From assembly GCA_963799065.1 (NCBI GenBank), contig CAWCVJ010000001.1:806001-870000 (forward strand): 64,000 nt of DNA, written 5' to 3'. This document shows, piece by piece, positions 43,162-53,526 of this stretch. Numbering within the stretch: position 1 is the stretch's first letter; the number at the start of each line of letters is the position of its first letter. Under the pieces are notes generated by a model. It was not told where the DNA came from, made no database searches, and saw only the letters and a list, made by a program, of their open reading frames with translations. Source of the stretch: JAJPHW01 sp963799065. GTDB lineage: Bacteria; Acidobacteriota; Terriglobia; Terriglobales; Acidobacteriaceae. The position numbers and the translations under genes were made by a program.

Positions 43162-46100
43162 CTACTTCGCTGGGCTAGGCTCAGGCTCAGCACCCTTCTC
43201 AGGAGCATGGCCGCGCTCGCGCCATCCCTCAATGATCAAATACAGCACTGGAATAAATATCAGGTTCAGCAGCGTCGACGCGATCATCCCGCCAAAAACC
43301 GTTGTTCCTACCGAGTGCCGTCCCAACTCGCCGGCGCCCTTCGCGACTACCAGCGGAACAACGCCGAGAATGAACGCGAACGAAGTCATCAAGATGGGCC
43401 GCAAACGAATGCGCGCCGCTTCGATCGCCGCCTCCGCCAAAGGCAGTCCGCCTTCGCGCAACTGCTCGGCGAATTCTACAATCAGAATCGCGTTCTTGCT
43501 GGACAATCCGACCAACATAACCAATCCGACCTGGCAGTAGACGTCGTTCTCCAAGCCACGCAACGACTGTGCGAGCAACGCGCCCAACAAGGCCATGGGC
43601 ACAGCGAGCAGCACGATGAAAGGCAAAACGAAACTCTCGTATTGAGCAGACAGAGTCAGATAAACCACGATCACGCCCAAGCCGAACAGAATCGCAGTCG
43701 TACTGCCGGACGCCAATTCTTCCAGCGATAGACCGCTCCACTCGTAGGTATAGCCTTGTGGCAAGGCCTTGGCACTGATCTCCTTCATCGCCTCGATGGC
43801 CTGACCCGAGCTGAACCCCGGCGTCGGCGATCCGTTAATCTCCGCCGATCGGAACAAATTGTAGTGACTGATCACCTGAGGACTGGCGGTCTGCGCGACG
43901 GTGATCAGGTTCTCCAGCGGAATCATCGATCCAGAATCTGCGCGCACATAATACTGCTTGATATCCTTGGCCTGCTCGCGGAACTGCTGATCCGCCTGCA
44001 CATACACGCGATAGGAACGATTATTGAAGTCGAAGTCGTTCACATACGCCGAACCCATGTAGACGCTGAGCGTATCCGTGATCTGGGAGAGAGGCACGTG
44101 CAAACTCTTTGCTTTTTCGCGATCGATGGTCACGACATACTGCGGATCGCCCGCGGTGTAACTGGTGTAGAGTCCGGTCAGGTCGGGCTTGCCGTTGCTC
44201 TGATGCGCACCGCCCTGCTGAATCAACTGTTGCGACACATTGGCTAAGTCTTGCAGCGTGTGCGAGCCTTGATCCTGCAACTCATACTGGAAGCCGCCGA
44301 AGTTACCCAAGCCCTGAATTGGGGGGGGCGGGAAGGGCAGCACCAGCGCGCCTTGAATCCCGAAGAGCTGCATACGAATGCGGTTGATGATCGCGGTGGC
44401 GGTGTGCTCGTCGCCCAGACGCTTCTCGTACGGTTTCAGCGGGACGAACACGATGCCGAAGTTGGAGGCGCTGCCGGTAAAACCAAATCCGCTGATGGCA
44501 AAGGTTGCGTTGACTTCCGGCAGCGGCTGCACCAACTGCTGCACTTTGCGCTCAATCTCTTTGGTGTATTGCAACGACGCGCCCGAAGGCGATTGCACCG
44601 CGATGATGAAGTAGCCCTGATCTTCATTGGGCACAAAGCCCTTGGGCACACGCTGAAACACAAAATACGTAGAAGCCAGGCCTAAGAAAAAGACCAGCAC
44701 CGCCACCCAACGAATGCGGAAGATGAAGTGTAGCAAACGACGGTAGCCTTCGGTGAGGCCGTCGATGCCGCGATCGATTTGCCGAAAGACCCAATTCTTC
44801 TTGCCGTGCGTCTGTCCGAGCAATATCGCGGAAAGCGCGGGCGTCAGGGTCAGCGCATTGAACGCCGAAATCATGATTGAGAATGCGATGGTCAACGCGA
44901 ACTGACGGAAGAGAATTCCCGTTGTTCCGGGGAAGAACGCGACCGGCACGAACACCGCGACCAGTACCAGCGAAGTCGCAACCACCGCGCTGGCCACTTC
45001 CTTCATGGCGACGGACGCAGCCTTGTGGGCGTCCGCCTCGCCCTCTTGAATGTGGCGCTCGATGTTTTCGATGACGACGATGGCGTCATCGACCACCAAT
45101 CCAGTCGCCAGCGTCAATCCGAACAGCGTCAGCGTGTTGATGGAGAAACCAAGAATCTTGATGAAGGCGAATGTTCCGATCAGAGACACCGGGATCGTGA
45201 CGGCTGGAATGACGGTCGTGCGCCAATCCTGAAGGAATATGAAGATGACGAGAATGACCAGAATAATCGCCAACCCGAGCGTATTGACGACGTCTTTAAT
45301 CGATGCCGCGACGGCATCCGTCGTGTCGAAACCGCTGCGGTACGTCATTCCCGGCGGAAAACGCTTCGATAGGCGATCAAGCTCCGCTAATGCATTGCGA
45401 TCCACGTCGAGCGCATTGGCGTTGGAGAGTTGAGTCACGCACAGACCGATGGCGTCCTGGCCATTGAACATCAGGTCGGTCGAATAACTCTCAGCGCCGA
45501 GTTCGGCACGGCCGACGTCTTTGAGTCGAACGAGAGTTCCATCGGAGTTGGCCTTCAGAATAATGTTGTCGAATTCACGCGCCTCGGACAGCCTGCCGAC
45601 CGCGCGCACGCTGATCTGATAGGCCTGTCCATTCTGGATCGGGGGTTGGCCGACCTGTCCGGCGGCGACTTCGACGTTCTGTTCTTGCAGCGCATTGACG
45701 ACGTCCGTTGCGGTCAGCGCCCGACTCGCCATGCGTTGCGGGTCAAGCCACAACCGCATCGAGTATTTACGTTCGCCAAAGATCAAGACGTCAGCCACGC
45801 CGTGGATGCGCTTCAGAGAGTCTCTGACGTAAACGTCCACGTAGTTGCTCACGAAAAGCGGGCTGTAACGGCCATCCGGCGAATACACGGCAGCGCAAAA
45901 TACAAAATTATTCGACGCTTTTACGATCGTGATTCCAGTCGTCTTGACTGCGTTGGGCAACCGGCCTTGTGCCGTGTTCACGCGGTTCTGGATGTCAACC
46001 GAGGCAAGATCGGGATCGCGATTCAGATCGAACGTCGCGGTGATGGTGCTGGTGCCGTCGTTGCCGCTGGTGGAGGTGACATACTTCATGCCCTCGGCGC

Positions 46101-46311
46101 CGTTGATCTGCTGCTCCAAGGGCACCGTGACCGCGGACTCGACCGTCTGCGCGCTGGCGCCGATGTAGACGCTGGTCACCGAGACCTGCGGCGGAGCCAG
46201 ATTGGGGAACTGCGCAATCGGCAACGTGGGAATCACCACGCCACCGGCCAATATGATAAGCAGGGCACAAACCGTCGCAAAAATCGGCCGTTTTATAAAA
46301 AAATCAACCAT
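43162..46311 (-). CDS. RND efflux permease, AcrB/HAE1 family
   Basis: 1049 residues, full length. Twelve membrane helices are expected from two repeated blocks, beginning VDFFIKRPIFATVCALLIILAGG. Proton-relay aspartates appear in VVDDAIVVIENIERH (AcrB D407/D408 equivalent). Periplasmic pore and docking loops include VTVPLEQQINGAEGMKYVTSTS and AISGFGFTGSASNFG. Such pumps export antibiotics, dyes or lipids using proton energy. The adaptor gene precedes it on the same strand with a 107-base gap; no outer-membrane channel gene or TetR regulator adjoins. Substrate unknown. Confidence 0.95.
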   Translation of the reverse strand: MVDFFIKRPIFATVCALLIILAGGVVIPTLPIAQFPNLAPPQVSVTSVYIGASAQTVESAVTVPLEQQINGAEGMKYVTSTSGNDGTSTITATFDLNRDPDLASVDIQNRVNTAQGRLPNAVKTTGITIVKASNNFVFCAAVYSPDGRYSPLFVSNYVDVYVRDSLKRIHGVADVLIFGERKYSMRLWLDPQRMASRALTATDVVNALQEQNVEVAAGQVGQPPIQNGQAYQISVRAVGRLSEAREFDNIILKANSDGTLVRLKDVGRAELGAESYSTDLMFNGQDAIGLCVTQLSNANALDVDRNALAELDRLSKRFPPGMTYRSGFDTTDAVAASIKDVVNTLGLAIILVILVIFIFLQDWRTTVIPAVTIPVSLIGTFAFIKILGFSINTLTLFGLTLATGLVVDDAIVVIENIERHIQEGEADAHKAASVAMKEVASAVVATSLVLVAVFVPVAFFPGTTGILFRQFALTIAFSIMISAFNALTLTPALSAILLGQTHGKKNWVFRQIDRGIDGLTEGYRRLLHFIFRIRWVAVLVFFLGLASTYFVFQRVPKGFVPNEDQGYFIIAVQSPSGASLQYTKEIERKVQQLVQPLPEVNATFAISGFGFTGSASNFGIVFVPLKPYEKRLGDEHTATAIINRIRMQLFGIQGALVLPFPPPPIQGLGNFGGFQYELQDQGSHTLQDLANVSQQLIQQGGAHQSNGKPDLTGLYTSYTAGDPQYVVTIDREKAKSLHVPLSQITDTLSVYMGSAYVNDFDFNNRSYRVYVQADQQFREQAKDIKQYYVRADSGSMIPLENLITVAQTASPQVISHYNLFRSAEINGSPTPGFSSGQAIEAMKEISAKALPQGYTYEWSGLSLEELASGSTTAILFGLGVIVVYLTLSAQYESFVLPFIVLLAVPMALLGALLAQSLRGLENDVYCQVGLVMLVGLSSKNAILIVEFAEQLREGGLPLAEAAIEAARIRLRPILMTSFAFILGVVPLVVAKGAGELGRHSVGTTVFGGMIASTLLNLIFIPVLYLIIEGWRERGHAPEKGAEPEPSPAK

Positions 46312-46418
46312 TTCGATTCGCTCGGAGGCTTCTAAATTGTCTTCTTAATTTCTTCCGCGGATTGATTTCGCTGGATGGCGCAAGGTTTCAACGTTGCGCT
46401 CACCGTGTTCGCGAATAA

Positions 46419-47516
46419 CTAGCCATGCGGCATCACAGGCATTCCATCCACTAAAAATTGTGTCCCCGACGTGATCACCTTATCGCCTGCCTTTAATCCG
46501 TCGAGCACCACATAATTGTTGCCGAGCGTATCGCCGATCTTTAGCGGCTTCTGATGAGCGACCGTCTTTCCGCCCTGATCCTCCGCCACGAAGGCGAAGA
46601 ACTGCCCGCCGATGCGGCTCACGGCCAGAATCGGAACCACCGGGCCGTTGTGCGTTCCCCAGATGACTCGCGCCCGAATGAACTCCAACTGCCGCAGCCT
46701 ATCCTGATTGTTCGAAATTTTTGCTTTGGCGAGAACGGTTTGCGTCGTGCTATCGACTTCTGGGGAGATAAAGCTGACGCGGCTGTCGGCAATGACCTTC
46801 TGGGAGCCATCCAGAATCTGCACCGGCATTCCCATGTGCAGGCCGCCCGAGCGCTCGACGGGAATGTAAATATAAACTTCCAGATCACCCGGCTTGTCCA
46901 CGGTTGTAACGGGAGTGGTGGTGGTAACGCGATCGCCCACGCGCACCGGAATGTCGCCGACGATCCCGTTCCAGGGCGCGATCACCGTGTAGTAGTGCAA
47001 CTGCACCTGTTGTTCTTGCACTACCGCGTCCAACGCTTCGAGTTGTGCTTTGGCGTTGTCGCGAGCGGACCGCGCGGAGTCGAGTTCCTGCTTGCTCACG
47101 ACCTTCGCATCGTAAAGCCCCTGCTCGCGATCATACTGCTGTTGCGCATAGGCCAGCGTGGCCTTCTGTGCCTCGACGTTCTGCTCCTGGCTGGTCACGG
47201 TCGCCGCCTGCTTACGCGGATCGATCTCCATCAAGGCAGCCCCTGCCGACACGTGATCGCCGGAGTGGACGAAAATCTTGGTGATGCGGCCTTCGACCTC
47301 GGGCATCACAATTGCCGAATCGCGCGACTTCAAGGTCGCTACATAATCGCTGGAATCGTTTACTGCGACCTCGGGCGTGGCCGCAACCTGCACCGGAAAC
47401 GCCTGCGGAGCGCCCGCTTGCGGATTGGTGGCGGGAGCACTAGAACACCCCGCGGCGGCCAAAAGAGCCGCCAGGCCGAAGGCACTGAACGTAAACGGCT
47501 TAAAATTCTTCATCAT
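46419..47516 (-). CDS. RND efflux periplasmic adaptor lipoprotein
   Basis: 365 residues with lipoprotein signal (LAALLAAAGCSS, lipid Cys at about 24). Typical MFP domains follow: lipoyl-like half-motif VEGRITKIFVHSGDHVSAGAALMEIDP, a coiled-coil hairpin about 105-180 (QEQNVEAQKATLAYAQQQYDREQGL), second lipoyl half APWNGIVGDIPVRVGDRV, then the beta-barrel region. It bridges the AcrB-type pump to an outer-membrane channel. It opens the two-gene efflux unit. Confidence 0.93.
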   Translation of the reverse strand: MMKNFKPFTFSAFGLAALLAAAGCSSAPATNPQAGAPQAFPVQVAATPEVAVNDSSDYVATLKSRDSAIVMPEVEGRITKIFVHSGDHVSAGAALMEIDPRKQAATVTSQEQNVEAQKATLAYAQQQYDREQGLYDAKVVSKQELDSARSARDNAKAQLEALDAVVQEQQVQLHYYTVIAPWNGIVGDIPVRVGDRVTTTTPVTTVDKPGDLEVYIYIPVERSGGLHMGMPVQILDGSQKVIADSRVSFISPEVDSTTQTVLAKAKISNNQDRLRQLEFIRARVIWGTHNGPVVPILAVSRIGGQFFAFVAEDQGGKTVAHQKPLKIGDTLGNNYVVLDGLKAGDKVITSGTQFLVDGMPVMPHG

Positions 47517-47649
47517 AGACAGGGACGAACCTCACGTCACAACTTGGTCAGGCCATCGTGGTACTAGTAGTTTCCGGTTAGATTGCGCAACTCGTCCGAA
47601 AGACTCCTAAAAGATTTGAGCGGGGGCGGTTTCGATTGACCTTACCGAG

Positions 47650-48525
47650 CTAGGTCGAAGAGGTCAAGGCCAGAAATAGTGCCGAACTCTGAGCGAGGGA
47701 CAGATCTTCGGCACGGGCTGTGATGTCGACTTCGGCCTTGGTAAATGCTCGCTTTAGGGTCGGGGACGGATAAACCTCCTTCAAATTATTCCACAGTGTT
47801 TTGCGCTTTTGGGCGAACGATTTTCGCTGGAACGCAATGAATTCACTCTCTTGACGAGTGAGTCCCAGAGCCTCGACTCGCGAATTCATTCTCAAGCGCA
47901 CGACTTTAGAGTTCACTTTCGGCGGGGGCGAGAAGGCACTCGGAGGGAGGGAAAGGATGATGTCGGGTTCGGCATAAAGCTGGGTCGTAGCCGATAAGAT
48001 TCCATATTCGCTATTGCCCGGCTGTGCCGTCAGGCGGTCGGCGACCTCGCTTTGGAGCATGAGGATGCAGGTGCGAAAGTAGCGCCGATACTGGAACAAC
48101 CGCAGCAGGATATCCGAAGTGATGTAGTAAGGAAGATTGCCGACGACCTGCACCCGTTCGATGATCTGCTCCAAGCCGGGGCGCACGCTGCCGGGCTTGG
48201 GGCCGAAGATGGCATCGAAATCCACAGCCAGGATGTCGCCCTCGATAATCTCGACATTGGGTGTGAGACTAAACTTCATGCGTAGTTGGGCCGCCATCAC
48301 CCGGTCAAGTTCGATGGCGATGAGCCGGCGGCAGCGCCGGGACAGCAGGGAAGTCAAAGCGCCGCGGCCGGGGCCAATTTCCAGGACGGTTTCGCGAGTG
48401 ATGTCGCCCAGGGCGTCAACGATGCTCACGGCGGCGGAATCGTCCACCAGAAAGTGCTGTCCCAGCTTTGGCTTTTCCGGCTTGGACGCGTCGGAACTCT
48501 TGCTTACAGTTTTCGCCAATTGCAC
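47650..48525 (-). CDS. rsmA: 16S rRNA dimethyladenosine transferase
   Basis: Dimethylates two adjacent adenosines in the 3'-terminal hairpin of 16S rRNA. 291 residues. Motifs are GQHFLVD near the start, VLEIGPGRGALTSLLSRR (SAM binding), IELDRVMAAQL and VVGNLPYYITSDILLRL, the active-site motif; NLPYY where the common form is NLPYN. The N-terminal ~20 residues are polar and likely a family extension. It is divergent from glgA, 142 bases away. Confidence 0.95.
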   Translation of the reverse strand: MQLAKTVSKSSDASKPEKPKLGQHFLVDDSAAVSIVDALGDITRETVLEIGPGRGALTSLLSRRCRRLIAIELDRVMAAQLRMKFSLTPNVEIIEGDILAVDFDAIFGPKPGSVRPGLEQIIERVQVVGNLPYYITSDILLRLFQYRRYFRTCILMLQSEVADRLTAQPGNSEYGILSATTQLYAEPDIILSLPPSAFSPPPKVNSKVVRLRMNSRVEALGLTRQESEFIAFQRKSFAQKRKTLWNNLKEVYPSPTLKRAFTKAEVDITARAEDLSLAQSSALFLALTSST

Positions 48526-48667
48526 TCCTGTGCTCTTTCGGGAAGCGTGACAACCCTCCCCGGCTGAGTTTACGCTGTCCTCTCATTTATTCCATAGCCA
48601 TGATAACGCGCATCGTACCGTCCGGCTGCAGCATAAAATAGGTAGGTTCGTTCGGAGGAGTAGATTC

Positions 48668-50131
48668 ATGCATATTGCGTTTGCCGCTTCGGAGTGCGTG
48701 CCCTTTTCCAAGACCGGCGGACTCGCCGATGTCGTGGGCGCGCTTCCTGCCGCACTCGCGGCCGCAGGCAATACGATCAGCGTGTATCTGCCGCGCTATC
48801 GTCAAACGCGACTAAATTCGCCGACGACATTGATCGCCAGTATCACCATCCCTTTCGACGATCAATATCGGTTCTGTTCGATTCTCGACGGCGGCAAAAA
48901 GGCGGGTGTGCAATTTTATTTCGTCGAGTATCCGCCGTACTTCGATCGCGAAGGACTCTACGGCGATCACGCCGGGGATTATCCCGACAACGCGGAGCGT
49001 TTCACACTGTTTTCCCGCGCGGTACTGGAGGCATCGAAAAGCCTGGGTGTGCCGAACATTTTTCACTGCCACGACTGGCAGACCGCTTTAATCCCAGTGC
49101 TGCTGCGAACCCAGTATGTGGATGATCCGGCGTTTCGCGCCGTGGCTACGGTGTTCACGATTCACAACATGGGTTATCAGGGACAGTTTCCTCCCGACAC
49201 AGTTCCTTTGATCATGTTGCCGTGGGATTTGTTGACGATGTCGAAGATGGAGTTTTTCGGCAATCTTAATTTCCTGAAGGGGGCCTTGGTTTACTCCGAT
49301 TACGTCACCACAGTGAGCCGCAAGTATAGCCAGGAGATTCAGACCGCCGAGTACGGCTTCGGATTGGAAGGTGTATTGCGCGACCGCGCCGCGACGGTCA
49401 GCGGCATTCTAAACGGCGTCGACTACGATGAGTGGAGCCCGGAAAAAGATCGCTATATCATTGCGCATTATTCTGCTGAAGATCTTTCCGGGAAAAAGCG
49501 ATGTCGCCAAGACTTACTGGCCGCCATGGGCATGGACGAAACGCCGCTGCCGGTGATGGGAATCGTTTCGCGGTTTGCGGCGCAGAAGGGATTCGATCTG
49601 ATCTCGCAAATATCCGACCGCATGATGCTCGAAGACATGGTGGTGGTTGCGCTGGGTACGGGCGAGCTGCAATATCAGGAGGTGTTTGAGCGGCTGCACC
49701 GCCAATTTCCGCAAAGGGTGGCGATCAAGGCCGCATACGACAACGCTCTGGCGCACAAAATCGAGGCCGGTAGCGACATGTTTCTCATGCCTTCGCGCTA
49801 TGAGCCCTGCGGCATGAACCAGATTTACAGTCTGAAGTACGGCACGGTTCCCATCGTCCGCGCCACCGGCGGCCTGGACGATACGATCGAATCCTGGGAC
49901 GCACGCGCGCAGAAAGGAACGGGTTTCAAATTCTCCGAGTACAACGGCGAGTCGCTCCTGCTGACCATCAAGCACGCGCTATCGTCGATTCGAGATGAGT
50001 CTTCCTGGCGGATACTAATGCGAAACGGCATGGCAAAAGACTTTTCATGGACTGCGTCGGCGAAGGAGTATGTTCGGGTCTATGAGCGGGTGCGGCAGTT
50101 GAAGACGAAGCCGTTGACGCTGAGTGTATGA
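48668..50131 (+). CDS. glgA: Glycogen synthase (ADP-glucose type)
   Basis: Adds glucose from ADP-glucose to glycogen. 487 residues, GT5/GT-B fold. The N-terminus shows SECVPFSKTGGLADVVGALP, containing the KTGGL ADP-glucose motif; IFHCHDWQTALIPVLLRTQY and, near the C-terminus, MPSRYEPCGMNQIYSLKYGTVPIVRATGGLDDT. GGAGGAG lies before the ATG. No glgB, glgC or glgP is nearby, so it is a lone gene here. A weak hairpin follows the stop. Confidence 0.96.
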   Translation: MHIAFAASECVPFSKTGGLADVVGALPAALAAAGNTISVYLPRYRQTRLNSPTTLIASITIPFDDQYRFCSILDGGKKAGVQFYFVEYPPYFDREGLYGDHAGDYPDNAERFTLFSRAVLEASKSLGVPNIFHCHDWQTALIPVLLRTQYVDDPAFRAVATVFTIHNMGYQGQFPPDTVPLIMLPWDLLTMSKMEFFGNLNFLKGALVYSDYVTTVSRKYSQEIQTAEYGFGLEGVLRDRAATVSGILNGVDYDEWSPEKDRYIIAHYSAEDLSGKKRCRQDLLAAMGMDETPLPVMGIVSRFAAQKGFDLISQISDRMMLEDMVVVALGTGELQYQEVFERLHRQFPQRVAIKAAYDNALAHKIEAGSDMFLMPSRYEPCGMNQIYSLKYGTVPIVRATGGLDDTIESWDARAQKGTGFKFSEYNGESLLLTIKHALSSIRDESSWRILMRNGMAKDFSWTASAKEYVRVYERVRQLKTKPLTLSV

Positions 50132-50173
50132 CAAAGTGCGGGTAATGCCGCACGAGCGTAGAAGTTCGGGTTT

Positions 50174-51457
50174 ATGGCCACTCCCACCATCTTTCATGTC
50201 GACATGGACGCATTCTTTGTGTCGGTGGAGGAGTTGTTCGATCCATCGCTGATCGGCAAGCCGGTCGTGGTTGGCGGAGCTCGGGATGCCCGCGGAGTGG
50301 TCGCGGCGGCCTCTTACGCTGCGCGAAAGTTTGGCGTCCATTCGGCGATGCCGTTGCGAACCGCGGCAAAGCTATGTCCGCAAGCGATCTTCGTGGAAGG
50401 ACACCCTGATCGTTATCGTGAATGTTCGGCGGCGGTTCGGCGCGTACTGAACTCCTTTTCGCCGCTGGTCGAAATGGCTTCGATCGACGAAGCCTACATG
50501 GATATGACGGGCACGGCTCGCCTGCATGGCCCGCCGGTCAAGGCTGCGAATACGCTGCACGAACGAGTGAAGGCGCAGACCCGTCTGAACTGCTCGATTG
50601 GAATCGCTGCCTCTCGTCTGGTGGCGAAAGTGGCCTCGGCCAAAGCCAAGCCGCACGGCATTATGTGGGTCATCCCGGGGCAGGAGGCGAGATTTCTTGC
50701 GCCTCTGGATGTGCGCGACATCCCCGGCGTGGGCAAAGTCACGGAAAAGAATTTACATGAACTCGGAATCCGTCAGGTGGGCGATCTCGGGCGCTTCGAT
50801 GACACTTTTCTGAAAGACCATTTCGGCAAGTGGGGATTGTCGCTTGCAGGCAAGGCTCGCGGCGAAGATGCTGGCGGATGGTTTGACAGCGCCATCGGAG
50901 AAGACTCCGGCCCGAAATCGATGAGCCACGAACACACTTACAACGAAGACACTGCGGATCGCGGACAACTCGAATCTACGCTGATGCGCCTGTGCGAAAT
51001 GGTTGGGCGACGTCTGCGCGAAAACGGCTTGCACGCCCGTACCGTGCAACTCAAGTTGCGGTACAAAGACTTCACGACTATTACTCGCGCCCGCACGATC
51101 AGCCATGCCACGCAACTCGATGGCGAAATTTACCAGGCGGTTCACGCGCTTTTTCTAGCGAATTGGAAGAGCGGCCAGCAGGTACGGCTGCTCGGTGTGC
51201 AGGCCGCGCACTTCGCTCTCGCGGAGGAAGCGAGAGCGGAATCCGGCGAATGGGTGCAGGGTAGTTTGCTCACCCCCGAAACTCCTTCGGACCCGGCCCG
51301 CCAGCGTTGGGAAAGGGCTCTGTCCGCGGTGGATCGCATGAGGGATAAGTTTGGCGAAGCCAGCGTCTCGCTGGCTTCCGCCCTCAAAGGCAGCTTCCGC
51401 GAGCGCACGCACGAAAATCCCGCGAACCTGCCGGGCAAAAAGGACAAAGAAGTCTAG
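50174..51457 (+). CDS. dinB: DNA polymerase IV (Y family)
   Basis: Error-prone translesion polymerase. 427 residues. The catalytic metal-binding motifs are FHVDMDAFFVSVEELF at the N-terminus and MASIDEAYMDMTGT near 105. KSMSHEHTYNEDT and the little-finger region RTVQLKLRYKDFTTITR follow. The last ~40 residues have no clear beta-clamp-binding motif but this is often hard to see. It follows glgA after 42 bases. A LexA box is not obvious upstream. Confidence 0.95.
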   Translation: MATPTIFHVDMDAFFVSVEELFDPSLIGKPVVVGGARDARGVVAAASYAARKFGVHSAMPLRTAAKLCPQAIFVEGHPDRYRECSAAVRRVLNSFSPLVEMASIDEAYMDMTGTARLHGPPVKAANTLHERVKAQTRLNCSIGIAASRLVAKVASAKAKPHGIMWVIPGQEARFLAPLDVRDIPGVGKVTEKNLHELGIRQVGDLGRFDDTFLKDHFGKWGLSLAGKARGEDAGGWFDSAIGEDSGPKSMSHEHTYNEDTADRGQLESTLMRLCEMVGRRLRENGLHARTVQLKLRYKDFTTITRARTISHATQLDGEIYQAVHALFLANWKSGQQVRLLGVQAAHFALAEEARAESGEWVQGSLLTPETPSDPARQRWERALSAVDRMRDKFGEASVSLASALKGSFRERTHENPANLPGKKDKEV

Positions 51458-51535
51458 GCCCGCTCTGGCTCGATAACGATGTAGCCAAATTACTGGTTTG
51501 ATGCTTCTGGTGCAGAGACTCTCAGGGCAGTTCAA

Positions 51536-52522
51536 ATGACGGCTAGGATTGGACACGGAGCGAACGGCCTCATGAAAAGCATCGCGCGAGTCCTGAAGCG
51601 CTGGCGGGGCAATTACTATCTCAGTCTGATGCTCGCGAGTGTGACTCGACCGGTGTACACGCTTTCCGCAAAGGCTAAACTTCAGATTGAACGGAAGATT
51701 CGTAAAAACGGTGTCACGATTCGCCTGCCGAACGGCAAGAGCATGACCATCGCAAGAGATACGGGAATCGGCCTTGCCTCGCTACTTTTCTGGCACGGCA
51801 TCGACGGCTACGAGCCCGAGACCTCGCCCACACTGCGATTTTTCTTCGAACGCAGATCGACCTTCATAGATGTTGGCGCAAATTGCGGACTCTATTCGCT
51901 GCTCGGAGTACTGTGGAATCTTAACCTTCAGGTCGTCGCCTTCGAGCCGGTGCCGCAGACCTTTACCGGACTGAAGAGGAATGTTCATCTCAATCACCTG
52001 GAAGATCGAGTTCGTTGCGAGAACGTCGCCTTATCCAGCCGGTCGGGGACTGCGACATTCTTCCTGCCCGACAATGCGGAGGGGGGCGATATCGAGACTA
52101 CCGGCACACTTGCAGCCGACAGCTGGCAGTCGCGTCAGAACTCGCCACCGATTGAAGTCCGGACCATTCGCTTCGACGAGTACGAGCGGCAAAATCACCT
52201 GCGCGTCGATCTGGTAAAGATCGATGTCGAAGACTTCGAGGCTGACGTTCTGGAAGGCATGCGGGAAGTCATCCAGCGCGACAGGCCATTCATCGTCTGC
52301 GAAATTCTGCCGCGCGCCCACGGCAACGAACGCACTCGAGCCATAGTCGAGTCACTGGGATATTACGCATACTGGATTACCTCGGCGGGCTACATCCGCG
52401 CCCCAGTTTCGACTTCGAACGCAGCGACTACACCGACTTCCTGCTCTCGCGTTTCAACTCCTGAGACCGTCCTGGTGAATCTCGCACCGCGTTGGGCTCT
52501 GCGTGATCAGGTGAACGACTAG
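51536..52522 (+). pseudogene. FkbM-family methyltransferase with probable C-terminal frameshift
   Basis: SAM-dependent FkbM-type enzyme. The open frame has 328 residues and contains TFIDVGANCGLYSLLGVLWNL near 110, VVAFEPVPQTFTGLKRNVHLN, RFDEY and LVKIDVEDFEADVLEGMREVI. From about 52401 the frame loses similarity: a shift of one base restores SFDFERSDYTDFLLSRFNS and a stop at 52462-52464, a typical FkbM ending. The break falls in CCCC at 52401-52404, so one missing C would explain it. It could be a sequencing error or a real slip. Substrate unknown; a polysaccharide or lipid is usual. Confidence 0.75.
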
Positions 52523-53526
52523 GGCTGGCCCGCGCCTGCCGACGAACCGTATACGTTTCCGTTTGCATAACTGGCGTCGCTGGCGGCGAGCTGGACGTAA
52601 ATTGAAGCCAACTCTGCGGGCTGACCTGCCCGGCCAAGCGGGGTCCAGCCGCCAAATTGCATGACCTTGGATTGTGGCGCGCCTCCGCTTATTTGCAGGG
52701 GGGTCCAAATTGGACCCGGGGCAACGCCGTTTACCCGAATGCCCTTCGGCCCGAGTTGCTTGGCCAGCGACTTCACAAAATTCATGGTCGCAGCCTTGGT
52801 CTGGGCATAGTCGTAAAGGTCTGGCGAGGGGTCGTAAGCCTGCTCGGACGTTGTCGCAATGATGGCCGATCCCGGCTGCATATGCGGTAGGGCGGCTTTG
52901 ATGATCCAGAAGGGAGCATAAATGTTGGTCTTCATCGTCCAATCGAATTCTTCCGTGGAGATGTCCAACATCGATGCGTGGGACTGCTGCCGGCCCGCGT
53001 TGCTGACTACGATGTCGAGTCCGCCGAGGCCGCTAATCGTGTCGGCGACGAGTTTCTTGCAGAACTCTTCCGCCCGTAGATCGCCGGGAATCGCCAATCC
53101 TTTGCGGCCTTCGGCTTTGATCAGAGAGATGACCTGTTGCGCATCTGGTTCCTCTTCCGGCAAATAGTTGATCGCGACATCGGCACCTTCGCGAGCGTAG
53201 GCGATGGCCGCCGCTCGTCCCATGCCAGAATCGCCGCCAGTGATCAAGGCTTTGCGTCCTGCGAGGCGGTTCGAGCCCCGATAGCTGGTCTCGCCGTGAT
53301 CGGGCGGAGGATCCATCTTGCTGGCCAGTCCCGGCCAAGGCTGCCTTTGCGACTTATAGGGCGGCTTGGGATACTTCGTGGTTGGGTCTTGCAGTGGCTG
53401 CGCCGGATTGCTGTTGCTGGGGGAGCCTTGCGAAAACGCGGGGGATACGGCGACAGCAGCGACAGTGGCTCCTATTCCGCCCACGATGCTCCTCCGTGAA
53501 AATGTCAGTGGTTCGTTCTCGCTCAC
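52519..53526 (-). CDS. Tat-exported SDR family oxidoreductase
   Basis: 335 residues from the GTG at 53524-53526. I chose this start because AAGGAGG lies 6 bases ahead; the upstream ATG at 53556 has no such site. A Tat signal opens the protein (FSRRSIVGGIGATVAAVAVSPAFSQ). The mature part is a classical SDR with GGDSGMGRAAAIAYAREGADV, DIVVSNAGRQQ and the YxxxK site YDYAQTKAA. The closest familiar example is E. coli YghA-type. Export of a cofactor-dependent SDR in folded form is consistent with Tat. Substrate unknown. Confidence 0.82.
   Translation of the reverse strand: MSENEPLTFSRRSIVGGIGATVAAVAVSPAFSQGSPSNSNPAQPLQDPTTKYPKPPYKSQRQPWPGLASKMDPPPDHGETSYRGSNRLAGRKALITGGDSGMGRAAAIAYAREGADVAINYLPEEEPDAQQVISLIKAEGRKGLAIPGDLRAEEFCKKLVADTISGLGGLDIVVSNAGRQQSHASMLDISTEEFDWTMKTNIYAPFWIIKAALPHMQPGSAIIATTSEQAYDPSPDLYDYAQTKAATMNFVKSLAKQLGPKGIRVNGVAPGPIWTPLQISGGAPQSKVMQFGGWTPLGRAGQPAELASIYVQLAASDASYANGNVYGSSAGAGQP

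Noticed and set aside
43162..47516. A complete tripartite efflux operon
   Set aside because: Only the adaptor and pump genes are present; no outer-membrane factor or regulator lies within the flanks.
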